Of a DNA stretch of 38,322 nucleotides, positions 9,581 to 16,290 are shown one piece after another. The position numbers and the translations under genes are program-made. The DNA lies in assembly GCA_017465545.1 (NCBI GenBank), contig JAFTVY010000005.1:1-38322 (forward strand). Direction: 5' to 3'. The stretch is from Ruminiclostridium sp. Its GTDB lineage: Bacteria > Bacillota > Clostridia > Oscillospirales > Ruminococcaceae. How positions within the stretch are numbered: position 1 is the stretch's first letter; every line of letters starts with the position of its first letter. The notes beneath the pieces are model-generated. The model was not told the DNA's origin, did not search any database, and saw only the letters and a list, made by a program, of their open reading frames with translations.

Positions 9581-10285
9581 TCAGCTTTCAAGTATTACTT
9601 CGGGCTTTTCTATCTTTGCAACGTCATTCATATTGGTAATTTCAAGAACGTAGTTTATGTTCGTAACAATGCTCTGCGTATCATCCTGAGAGGCTTTGCC
9701 TATCTGTTCCATTTTTGTGAGATAGCCTTCTTTATCAAGGGTATATATTACCTTGAAGGAGATAAGATTTCCCACAAGTCCCAGCTGATTTTTCATAGAG
9801 CTGTTAAGTGCCTTGTGATCGTAGGTCATTTCGATTATTTTACCGTTTGCGCTATCCTTTACTTCTGAGGCGGTTATGCTTTCGCCCTTTAAGAATATCA
9901 TTCCTTCGTCAACCATTGACATCTTTGCCATTCTGGTATAGAAGTGATAGTTTTCGTCACCCTCGGTGAGAGTCTTCCATTCCGCCTTATCAAAATAGCA
10001 GTATTCGTAGCCGTTGTGATATTCGTAATAGTTTACCTCTCCGTCTGTACCGAAATAGCTGTAGGCGAGTCTATCCTGAACGTCATACGCAAAATTCATC
10101 TCCTGAGTGACTGTACCCTTTTCCGCATCTGTCACGGTAAGACTTGCGGAGTTCAGCGAGGCGTAGAGCTTTCTTGCGTTTACAACGTCGTCATAGCCTT
10201 CTATATGCGAATAGCTTTTCTGACAAGCGGTACAGCATATAACCATAACCACGGATAAAGCTACAGCGAAAAATCTTTTAATCAT
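9581..10285 (-). CDS. Predicted lipoprotein, 234 aa
   Basis: The N-terminus has a basic start (MIKRFF), a hydrophobic run and Cys at about residue 21 (CCTACQ), consistent with a lipobox and lipidation. The rest is a soluble alpha/beta domain with repeated Tyr-rich strands (YYEYHNGYEYCYF). The overall style is that of extracytoplasmic lipoproteins related to LolA/LppX-like or DUF-type folds, but I cannot assign a family. The start ATG follows AAGGAAAGG. It is five bases upstream of the 187-residue gene and shares its terminator. No convincing promoter was found in the short space after the HPr terminator, so partial read-through from the HPr gene is possible. Confidence 0.65.
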   Translation of the reverse strand: MIKRFFAVALSVVMVICCTACQKSYSHIEGYDDVVNARKLYASLNSASLTVTDAEKGTVTQEMNFAYDVQDRLAYSYFGTDGEVNYYEYHNGYEYCYFDKAEWKTLTEGDENYHFYTRMAKMSMVDEGMIFLKGESITASEVKDSANGKIIEMTYDHKALNSSMKNQLGLVGNLISFKVIYTLDKEGYLTKMEQIGKASQDDTQSIVTNINYVLEITNMNDVAKIEKPEVILES

Positions 10286-10320
10286 ATGCGCCTTTCCTTA
10301 CTTTAAATAAAGCAAATCAA

Positions 10321-10351
10321 AAAATAAAGCCACTGAGGTAATCAGTGGCTT
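10321..10351 (-). terminator. Terminator of the HPr gene
   Basis: A perfect 10-bp stem AAGCCACTGA/TCAGTGGCTT (10327-10336 with 10342-10351) with a 5-base loop is followed on the minus strand by a T-rich tract. It sits 21 bases after the HPr stop. Confidence 0.85.
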
Positions 10352-10371
10352 CAGCTTGAAAACGAAATTAA

Positions 10372-10635
10372 TTATTCTGCAAAACCGCTTTCTACGAGCT
10401 TTACAAGTCCTTCAACAGCAAGCTGTTCGTCGGAACCGTCAGCAATGATTCTGATTGTTGTACCACCAACGATACCAAGTGAAAGGATACCTAAAAGGCT
10501 CTTTGCGTTTACTCTGCGCTCTTCCTTTTCAACCCAGATAGAAGACTTGTATTCGTTAGCCTTCTGGATGAAGAATGTTGCAGGTCTTGCGTGTAAACCA
10601 ACCTGATTCTTTACGCTTACTTCTTTAACGTACAT
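10372..10635 (-). CDS. ptsH: HPr family phosphocarrier protein
   Basis: An 87-residue protein of exactly HPr size. H15 in GLHARPAT is the site phosphorylated by enzyme I. S46 in NAKSLLGILSLG is the HPr kinase/phosphorylase site used for carbon catabolite control in Firmicutes. Both sites intact means it could serve transport as well as CcpA signalling. It stands alone here, with no ptsI or EII gene beside it, and has its own promoter, a GGAGGT site and a terminator. A Crh-like regulatory paralogue is less likely because His15 is present. The symbol is family-level. Confidence 0.92.
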   Translation of the reverse strand: MYVKEVSVKNQVGLHARPATFFIQKANEYKSSIWVEKEERRVNAKSLLGILSLGIVGGTTIRIIADGSDEQLAVEGLVKLVESGFAE

Positions 10636-10712
10636 AATTAACTACCTCCGTCGATTCGTTTTTTACTTTCCGATAGACTAAAAGCACGGATGCTTCGCGC
10701 CTGTTAGTTATT

Positions 10713-10741
10713 AGTATAGCCTTTTTTCTGTTTTTCGTCAA
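10713..10741 (-). promoter_or_regulatory. Promoter of the HPr gene
   Basis: On the minus strand TTGACG (10736-10741) and TATACT (10713-10718) are 17 bases apart. The leader is about 70 bases and contains a small AAGCA/TGCTT hairpin. The ATG at 10635 is preceded by GGAGGT. The rest of the 233-base gap to trmD shows only AT-rich sequence with no clear terminator for trmD. Confidence 0.75.
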
Positions 10742-10868
10742 CTGTCTTTTATCATTTCGTCAATTTTTCTATTGCTATTTTTGTATTTTGCTCAATAGTC
10801 ATTACATAATGCTTGGATTTTTATATATGTTGCACAAATTATTTTCAACAATGTATCAAAGATATACA

Positions 10869-11957
10869 TTAGTTTTCAACATCCGACATGGTTTTATCGG
10901 TCATTTCAAAGCCTGCCATAAGCTCATTCTCCCATAGCTTATTGCCGATAAAATCGGAAAAAACCACCTCGTAAGGGATTTCGTGGGCAATAAGGATATC
11001 TATAAGTGCCGAGTACGTACGCAGAATATCCTGTGCGTTTTCTGTTTTAAGATAAACTACCGTATTTTTAGGGCAATCTGCACAAAAAGGATTCTGTATA
11101 TTCTCCTTAAACCATATTTCTGCCCTTTTCCATTGCTTTATTTCTCTGTTTGTAAGCACTCTTTTTCTTGCAAGATAACCCATCAGAGTAAGCAGTTCAG
11201 GCTTTCTGCCGTTCTTGTCAGGCTCTGCTCCCTGAACTCTCACGTATTTCGCATAGGGCTTGTTACCGCTGAAGCTGTCAAAAAGCAGTTCGGGACGCTT
11301 TCTTTTAGTCACTTCAAAGGACATCTCTTCCTGCCATTTTAAGATATTTTCGTGGTGTCCCGTGAGAAGCACTTCGGGTACTCTTCTGCCTCTCCATTCT
11401 TCAGGTCTTGAATACTGGGGATGCTCAAGCATTCCGTTATAGTGGCTTTCTATAGAATAGGCGTCGGAATTTGGCAATACCCCATCCTGCATTCTGGCTA
11501 TAGCATCGACAAGAGTAAGAGCTGGTAATTCTCCGCCCGTCAGTACGTAGTCACCAACGGAGATCTCCTCCACCTGAAGCTCGTCTAAAACTCTCTGGTC
11601 AACGCCCTCATAATGTCCGCAGAGTATTATGATATTATCAAGCGCGGAAAGCTCCCTGACCTTGCTCTGGGTAAGGGTTTTGCCCTGGGGTGACATATAT
11701 ATAATTTTAGCGTTTTTATCCGTTTTATTCCTTATATCGCAGATACAGTCGTAAATCGGCTGTGCCTGCATAACCATACCCGTACCGCCACCGTAGGGCT
11801 TATCGTCCACACGGTTGTGCTTGTTGTCGGTATATCTGCGGATATCGTGGCACTCTATTTCTATAAAGCCTGCCTCTCTGCCTCTGCCGACTATACTTGC
11901 GGACAGCACCGATTCGCACATATCGGGGAAAAGGGTAGCTATATCGATTCTTATCAT
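10869..11957 (-). CDS. trmD: tRNA (guanine-37-N1)-methyltransferase with extra C-terminal domain
   Basis: Transfers a methyl group from SAM to G37 of tRNA, preventing frameshifts. The SPOUT knot motifs are present: YMSPQGK at 87-93, CGHYEGVDQR at 113-122 and SVGDYVLTGGE at 133-143. EHPQYSRPEEW at 178-188 and VPEVLLTGHH at 193-202 follow. Canonical TrmD is about 230-250 residues. This protein has 362, and the extra residues from about 240 form a separate unit with a Cys pair (CADC near 292) that I cannot assign. The ATG overlaps the rimM stop by four bases (ATGA), indicating translational coupling. The gph-rimM-trmD order agrees with the usual rimM-trmD pairing. Confidence 0.95.
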   Translation of the reverse strand: MIRIDIATLFPDMCESVLSASIVGRGREAGFIEIECHDIRRYTDNKHNRVDDKPYGGGTGMVMQAQPIYDCICDIRNKTDKNAKIIYMSPQGKTLTQSKVRELSALDNIIILCGHYEGVDQRVLDELQVEEISVGDYVLTGGELPALTLVDAIARMQDGVLPNSDAYSIESHYNGMLEHPQYSRPEEWRGRRVPEVLLTGHHENILKWQEEMSFEVTKRKRPELLFDSFSGNKPYAKYVRVQGAEPDKNGRKPELLTLMGYLARKRVLTNREIKQWKRAEIWFKENIQNPFCADCPKNTVVYLKTENAQDILRTYSALIDILIAHEIPYEVVFSDFIGNKLWENELMAGFEMTDKTMSDVEN

Positions 11958-12484
11958 TCGCCCTTTATCTCCTCTTCGTCCTCAAAAAGTCCGTCAAGGG
12001 GTCTTATAATCATTTCTCCGCCGTCAATATCCACCTTTAAAAGTACTTCAGGAATAGCGGGGAACATAAGCTGACCGCCCTTTTCAGTCTTGATGGAATA
12101 TACGTCTGCCGCACCGTTCTGATATACGTCGTCTATTTTGCCGTAGATTTTGCCTGAATCTGCATCCTTTACGGTAAGTCCGATAAGATCCTGAATAAAA
12201 TATACGTCCTCGGGTAATTCGGCGTCGTCACGGTTCATATAAAGCATCTTGCCGACAAGCGTCTTTGCCTGCTCGACCGTATCTATGCCCTTTAATTTAA
12301 GTATGGCGAGAGTCTTATGGGGGCGGGCGTTGGTTACCTCGAATTCCTGCTTTTCCTTACCTAAAAAGAGTCTGTCAAAGCTGCATATTACCTCTGCGCT
12401 GTCGCAGTAATACTGCACTCTGAATTCTCCTTTAAGTCCCTGCGTAGCTACTATTTTTCCTATTTCAAGATACTGTTTTCTCAT
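11954..12484 (-). CDS. rimM: 16S rRNA processing protein RimM
   Basis: Ribosome maturation factor acting on the head of the 30S subunit. The 176-residue length is normal. The N-terminal RimM barrel begins with IGKIVATQGLKGEFRVQYY (about residues 7-25). The C-terminal PRC-barrel contains LIGLTVKD and ends in DGLFEDEEE. The start follows GAGAGGT. It lies 12 bases after gph and overlaps trmD by four bases. Confidence 0.95.
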   Translation of the reverse strand: MRKQYLEIGKIVATQGLKGEFRVQYYCDSAEVICSFDRLFLGKEKQEFEVTNARPHKTLAILKLKGIDTVEQAKTLVGKMLYMNRDDAELPEDVYFIQDLIGLTVKDADSGKIYGKIDDVYQNGAADVYSIKTEKGGQLMFPAIPEVLLKVDIDGGEMIIRPLDGLFEDEEEIKGE

Positions 12485-12496
12485 ATATACCTCTCA

Positions 12497-13144
12497 TCAG
12501 TTTATGTAATTCAATATATCAAGCGGTTTTTGTGCAATATGCTCTGCGCCGTTTTCTATAAGCTCGTCCTTTTTGCGAAAGCCCCACAATACCCCAAGCG
12601 GAGTAAAGCCGGCATTTTTTGCCGTCTGCATATCAACACCGCTGTCTCCGATATAAAGCACCTCGGATGGCGTTACGCCAAGGCTTTGCATAACCGATAA
12701 AGCACCGGAAGGATCGGGCTTTGCCTTTATACTGCTGTCAAGCCCTCTTATACAGCCAAAGACGTCCTTGCCGAAATATTCTTCTACTACCTTTACTGCT
12801 ATATCGTGCGCCTTATTTGTGATGACGCCAAGCTTCAGTCCCTTTTCAGAAAGAGTACCGAGAAGCTCCTTTATATCATCGTAGGGCGCAGTCTTGTCCT
12901 TGCTGTGAAGAGCATAATATTCGCTGAACATGGAAAGAGCCTTGCTGTGAAGCTCCTGCCTATCAGCAGGCAGACATCTTTCTATCAGCTTTGGTATGCC
13001 GTTGCCGACAAAGTATTTGTAGCTTTCATAATCGTGAGTGGGTAAAGACAGCTCCGATAATACGTGGTTTGCGCTGTCCGCAAGGTCTGAAAGTGTGTTT
13101 AAAAGTGTTCCGTCAAGGTCGAAAATAACTGCTTTGTATTTCAT
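12497..13144 (-). CDS. gph: HAD-family phosphatase, phosphoglycolate phosphatase-like
   Basis: A 215-residue HAD hydrolase. Motif I is DLDGT with catalytic D9 and D11. Motif II Thr lies in GVITNK, the motif III Lys in KAKPDP, and motif IV is YIGDSGVDMQTA. The cap inserted after motif I is the small helical type of phosphoglycolate/pyrophosphatase-like members (Gph/PpaX). Its likely role is dephosphorylating 2-phosphoglycolate or a related small metabolite, but HAD substrate choice cannot be read from sequence. It is first in the unit with rimM and trmD. Its promoter lies so close that the transcript leader is only about nine bases, with GGTGA at its 5' end. Confidence 0.85.
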   Translation of the reverse strand: MKYKAVIFDLDGTLLNTLSDLADSANHVLSELSLPTHDYESYKYFVGNGIPKLIERCLPADRQELHSKALSMFSEYYALHSKDKTAPYDDIKELLGTLSEKGLKLGVITNKAHDIAVKVVEEYFGKDVFGCIRGLDSSIKAKPDPSGALSVMQSLGVTPSEVLYIGDSGVDMQTAKNAGFTPLGVLWGFRKKDELIENGAEHIAQKPLDILNYIN

Positions 13145-13159
13145 AAAATCACCAATATT

Positions 13160-13188
13160 ATTATATAGTCAAATTTCTTTTCTGTCAA
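13160..13188 (-). promoter_or_regulatory. Consensus sigma-A promoter for gph-rimM-trmD
   Basis: On the minus strand a perfect TTGACA (13183-13188) and a perfect TATAAT (13160-13165) have 17-base spacing. The start codon is at 13144, so initiation about 7 bases below the -10 box leaves a leader of roughly nine bases. Confidence 0.85.
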
Positions 13189-13237
13189 CATAAAGAAATA
13201 AACGGCAATTTATTTTGTTCAAATTTGACAAAATCTA

Positions 13238-13265
13238 TTGATTTATTAAAAATTTATGGTAAAAT
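13238..13265 (+). promoter_or_regulatory. Promoter of the arabinofuranosidase gene
   Basis: TTGATT (13238-13243), a 16-base spacer and an extended -10 TGGTAAAAT (TAAAAT at 13260-13265). A TTGACA at 13225-13230 has no good partner at 17 bases. The ATG at 13304 follows AAAGGAAA. The space is shared with the divergent gph promoter. Confidence 0.55.
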
Positions 13266-13303
13266 AATTAGTATAAAAGTAAGTACCGAAAGGAAATAAT
13301 CTT

Positions 13304-14776
13304 ATGGCAACTTTATTTGTAAACGTAAACGATAAAAAGGGCAGAATAAACCCTGAAATATACGGACATTTTTCCGAGCATTTAGGCAGATGCATCTATA
13401 ACGGAATTTATGTTGGTGAGGATAGCTCCATTCCAAATACCAAGGGTATCAGAAACGATATTATCGAGGCGTTTAAAAATATAAAAATGCCGGTACTTCG
13501 TTGGCCCGGCGGATGCTTTGCCGACGAATATCACTGGAAGGACGGCATTGGTCCCAAGGCAGACAGAAAAAAGATGATAAATACCCATTGGGGCGGCGTT
13601 ACCGAGGATAACAGCTTCGGCACACACGAATTCTTCGATATGTGCGAGCTTATCGGCTGTGAGCCTTACCTTGCAGGAAATTTAGGTTCAGGTACTGTAG
13701 AAGAGCTTTCCCAGTGGATAGAATATATAACCTCCGACGATATTTCTCCCATGGCTGACCTTCGCCGTAAGAACGGCAGAGAAAAGGCGTGGAAGTTAAA
13801 GTATCTTGGTATCGGTAACGAAAACTGGGGATGCGGCGGCAATATGGAGCCTTCCTATTATTCCGACCTTTACCGCAGATACCAGACCTACTGCAGAAAC
13901 TACAGCGGCAACGAGCTTTATAAAATTGCCTGCGGCCCTAATGCGGAGGATTACAACTGGACAAGAGTCCTTACAGATAAGGTGAAGCCCTGGCATACAA
14001 GAGCGATAAGCCTGCACTATTACACAGTTCCGTCAGGTGACTGGAACGATAAGGGAAGCGCTACCGACTTTACCGACAGCGAATATTACAAGACTCTTGA
14101 AAAGACAATGTACATGGAAACCCTCATCACAAAGCATCTTGAAGTTATGTCGATGAACGATCCCGAGCATAAGATAGGTCTTATCGTTGACGAATGGGGC
14201 ACCTGGTACAACGTAGAAGAGGGAACAAATCCCGGCTTCTTATATCAGCAGAATACAATGCGTGACGCTGTTTTAGCGGCAAAGAATCTCGATATATTCA
14301 ACAGCCATTGCGACAGAGTGGTTATGGCAAACCTTGCTCAGGCGGTAAACGTTCTTCAGGCGCTGATACTTACCGAGGGCGAGCAGATGATCCTCACTCC
14401 CACCTATCACGTATTCGACCTTTACAAGCGTCATCAGGGAAGTGAGCTTTGCTACAGCCATATCGACAGCGGTAAGGTTGAAGGCTTCAACCTTGACGAG
14501 CTTTCAAAGAGCGTATCGGTAAATGAAAAGGGCGAAATGGTGATAACTATTTCCAACTGCTCACTTGACAAGGCACAGGATATAGAAGCAATAATTCCTC
14601 AGTTTGCCTTTGAAAAAATTTCTGCAAGAATTTTAAAGCAGGACGTAAGAGCATATAATACCTTTGATAATCCCGAAAACGTAAAGATTGAAGATTACAG
14701 CGGCGTTACGAAGACATCCGACGGAATAAGCTTCAATATTCCTCCCTGCAGTATTATGGAAATCGTACTTTCATGA
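13304..14776 (+). CDS. abfA: Alpha-L-arabinofuranosidase, GH51
   Basis: A 490-residue family GH51 retaining glycosidase that removes terminal alpha-L-arabinofuranosyl groups from arabinan or arabinoxylan oligosaccharides. The acid/base is E173 in [10 protein letters not shown] and the nucleophile is E297 in [10 protein letters not shown]. The family signature [14 protein letters not shown] is at 65-78. There is no signal peptide, so it acts in the cytosol on imported oligosaccharides. The length is normal, with a C-terminal beta-sandwich. It overlaps the DUF6171 gene by four bases. No transporter or regulator for arabinose is nearby in the window. Confidence 0.95.
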   Translation: MATLFVNVNDKKGRINPEIYGHFSEHLGRCIYNGIYVGEDSSIPNTKGIRNDIIEAFKNIKMPVLRWPGGCFADEYHWKDGIGPKADRKKMINTHWGGVTEDNSFGTHEFFDMCELIGCEPYLAGNLGSGTVEELSQWIEYITSDDISPMADLRRKNGREKAWKLKYLGIGNENWGCGGNMEPSYYSDLYRRYQTYCRNYSGNELYKIACGPNAEDYNWTRVLTDKVKPWHTRAISLHYYTVPSGDWNDKGSATDFTDSEYYKTLEKTMYMETLITKHLEVMSMNDPEHKIGLIVDEWGTWYNVEEGTNPGFLYQQNTMRDAVLAAKNLDIFNSHCDRVVMANLAQAVNVLQALILTEGEQMILTPTYHVFDLYKRHQGSELCYSHIDSGKVEGFNLDELSKSVSVNEKGEMVITISNCSLDKAQDIEAIIPQFAFEKISARILKQDVRAYNTFDNPENVKIEDYSGVTKTSDGISFNIPPCSIMEIVLS

Positions 14777-15021
14777 ACGTAATCTGCAAAAGATGTCTTT
14801 TAAAGGAAATGAGCGAGGCGTCCTATCAGAATATAGCCGAGCTTATTTCACTCATCCCCGCTGATAAAAAAGCAGAGGATAGTCTTTATAAAAACAGACT
14901 TGAAATCTGCAAAGGCTGTGACTGTCTTACAAACGGTATGTGCAGTAAATGTGGTTGCTTTGTGGAGCTGAGGGCGGCTTACAGCCATAACCGATGCCCG
15001 CATGAAAATAAATTATGGTAA
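14773..15021 (+). CDS. Small cysteine-rich protein, DUF6171-like
   Basis: An 82-residue protein with nine cysteines: a CxxC near the N-terminus (ICKRC), then CKGCDC, MCSKCGC and a terminal RCPH. The C-terminal two thirds match what I recall of DUF6171, a short Firmicutes family of probable metal-binding proteins. The ATG overlaps the arabinofuranosidase stop (ATGA), so it is translationally coupled to it. Function is unknown; zinc or iron-sulfur binding is inferred from the Cys pattern. Confidence 0.75.
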   Translation: MNVICKRCLLKEMSEASYQNIAELISLIPADKKAEDSLYKNRLEICKGCDCLTNGMCSKCGCFVELRAAYSHNRCPHENKLW

Positions 15022-15052
15022 ATTATTAAATTTAAGAAAGGTCTGAAAAGCT

Positions 15053-15487
15053 ATGGCAAATATGAAAAAACTCCGCCGCGATTATGGAGACAATATTCTC
15101 TGGACTGGTAAGAAGTGCTTTATGGGACTCCCTCTGTCCTTTACCCGTTACGTCATCACAGATGAGGTGCTTTACACAAGAATCGGCTTCTTCAATATCA
15201 AGGAAGATGAAGTAGAGCTTTACAAGGTAGTTGATAAAACTATGAAATTTACTTTAGGTCAAAGAATATTCGGTTGCGGTACTATTTCCGTTACCGCAAG
15301 AGACTGCGACACACCGGACAAGCATCTTATCTCTATCAAGAAGCCCAGAGAAGTAAAGAAGATACTTGACGAGGCTGTAAAGATTCAGCGTGACAAGTAT
15401 ATGGTAAGAGGCAGAGATATGATGGGCGCAGGTATTCACGATCACAGCGAAGCGGACGAAGCGCTTGACGATATGATCGAATATTAA
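15053..15487 (+). CDS. Bacterial PH-domain protein
   Basis: A 144-residue cytosolic protein. Residues about 15-110 follow the bacterial pleckstrin-homology pattern: ILWTGKKCFMGLPLSFTRYVITDEVLYTRIGFFNIKEDEV with a TRY..T opening and a closing KKPREVKKILDEAVK helix. It lacks the membrane helices found in YdbS-type proteins. The C-terminal tail is Met/His/Asp-rich (GAGIHDHSEADEALDDM). AAGAAAGG precedes the ATG. It lies nine bases upstream of the GtrA gene. Role unknown. Confidence 0.75.
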   Translation: MANMKKLRRDYGDNILWTGKKCFMGLPLSFTRYVITDEVLYTRIGFFNIKEDEVELYKVVDKTMKFTLGQRIFGCGTISVTARDCDTPDKHLISIKKPREVKKILDEAVKIQRDKYMVRGRDMMGAGIHDHSEADEALDDMIEY

Positions 15488-15496
15488 TGGTGAGCT

Positions 15497-16027
15497 GTGG
15501 AACAGATTAAAGAGATAATAAAACTCGGCATAAATCCGAAAAACTGGGGTATGCTTTTCAGAAAGTACCGTGAGATAATTATGTATATTATCTTCGGTGC
15601 GCTGACTACCTTTGTATCTATCGGAACCTATTTTGTTGTAAGAATGATATTCCCCGATGAGCAGAGCGCCCCTGAATTCCTTAAATGGACCTATCGGCTT
15701 ACCTTCGGAGAGGGAGATTCTTCAACTATACTCCCGAATATAATTTCCTGGATAGTATCGGTAACCTTTGCCTTTGTGACAAACAGAATATTTGTATTTA
15801 AAAGCAAGGTTAAAGGCGTAGGGAAAATTCTTCTTCAGGCAGGCAGCTTTTATGCCGCAAGACTATTCACGTTGTTTGTGGATTTAGCGATAATGTATCT
15901 GCTTGTAAATCTGCCGGGTATAGAAAACGGCATTTACGAGCTTTGCATCAAGGTGCTTTCAAATATCGTGGTACTGGTGCTGAACTACGTTTTCAGCAAG
16001 CTGTTTATATTCAAGAAAGGGGCGTAG
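15497..16027 (+). CDS. GtrA-family membrane protein
   Basis: A 176-residue protein with four predicted membrane helices (about 29-49, 74-96, 107-133 and 148-172) and the GtrA feature FGALTTFVSIGTYF. GtrA-like proteins are thought to help move lipid-linked sugars across the membrane for cell-surface glycosylation. Translation starts at a GTG preceded by GGTGAG, nine bases after the PH-domain gene. The last codons and the TAG stop lie inside the first copy of a duplicated palindromic element (16008-16089), with TAG forming the loop of a GGGGCG/CGCCCC hairpin. Confidence 0.85.
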   Translation: MEQIKEIIKLGINPKNWGMLFRKYREIIMYIIFGALTTFVSIGTYFVVRMIFPDEQSAPEFLKWTYRLTFGEGDSSTILPNIISWIVSVTFAFVTNRIFVFKSKVKGVGKILLQAGSFYAARLFTLFVDLAIMYLLVNLPGIENGIYELCIKVLSNIVVLVLNYVFSKLFIFKKGA

Positions 16028-16089
16028 CGCCCCTGCAGATTCCTGCCTTTTAAAAGCTTATTTTTAGATAAAGAAAGCAAAACGGCAGG
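16008..16089 (+). repeat. Palindromic element, copy 1 (overlaps the end of the GtrA gene)
   Basis: Contains hairpin GGGGCG-TAG-CGCCCC (16019-16033). A longer arm pair CCTGCC (16042-16047) and GGCAGG (16084-16089) encloses an AT-rich centre with TTTTAAAAGCTTA. The same order recurs 104 bases downstream. The left end includes TATTCAAGAAAG, which encodes the last residues of the GtrA protein. Confidence 0.8.
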
Positions 16090-16105
16090 GGATAAGGATA
16101 GTCTG

Positions 16106-16194
16106 TATTCAAGAAAGATAAAGGGGCGTAGCGCCCCTGCAAGTCCCTGCCTTTTAAAAGCTTATTTTAAAATTAAAGAATGCGAAACGGCAGG
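16106..16194 (+). repeat. Palindromic element, copy 2
   Basis: Repeats copy 1 in full: TATTCAAGAAAG (16106-16117), GGGGCG-TAG-CGCCCC (16123-16137), CCTGCC (16146-16151), TTTTAAAAGCTTA and GGCAGG (16189-16194). Differences are a 4-base insertion (ATAA or GATA) before the first hairpin and scattered substitutions in the AT-rich centre. It looks like a small REP/MITE-type element duplicated in tandem together with the end of the GtrA gene. Confidence 0.8.
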
Positions 16195-16223
16195 ACAATA
16201 CATTTATATTGAATCAGTAGAAT

Positions 16224-16259
16224 TTATACCATAACCATGAGAAACGGTTATGGTATAAT
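16224..16259 (+). promoter_or_regulatory. Extended -10 promoter embedded in a perfect 13-bp palindrome
   Basis: TTATACCATAACC (16224-16236) and its exact complement (16246-16258) are separated by nine bases. The right arm contains TGGTATAAT, an extended -10 box (TATAAT at 16254-16259). A good -35 at 17 bases is absent. The gene start at 16291 is 31 bases downstream with GGAGG. The overlap suggests an operator for a dimeric regulator, or an alternative hairpin in read-through RNA; this is inference. Confidence 0.5.
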
Positions 16260-16290
16260 TATTATCATTCCTTTAGCTACGGAGGCAGAT

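Noticed and set aside
16237-16290. An upstream ATG for the TPR protein
   Set aside because: It lies in the loop of the palindrome, above the predicted -10 box, without a ribosome site. ATG at 16291 follows GGAGG.
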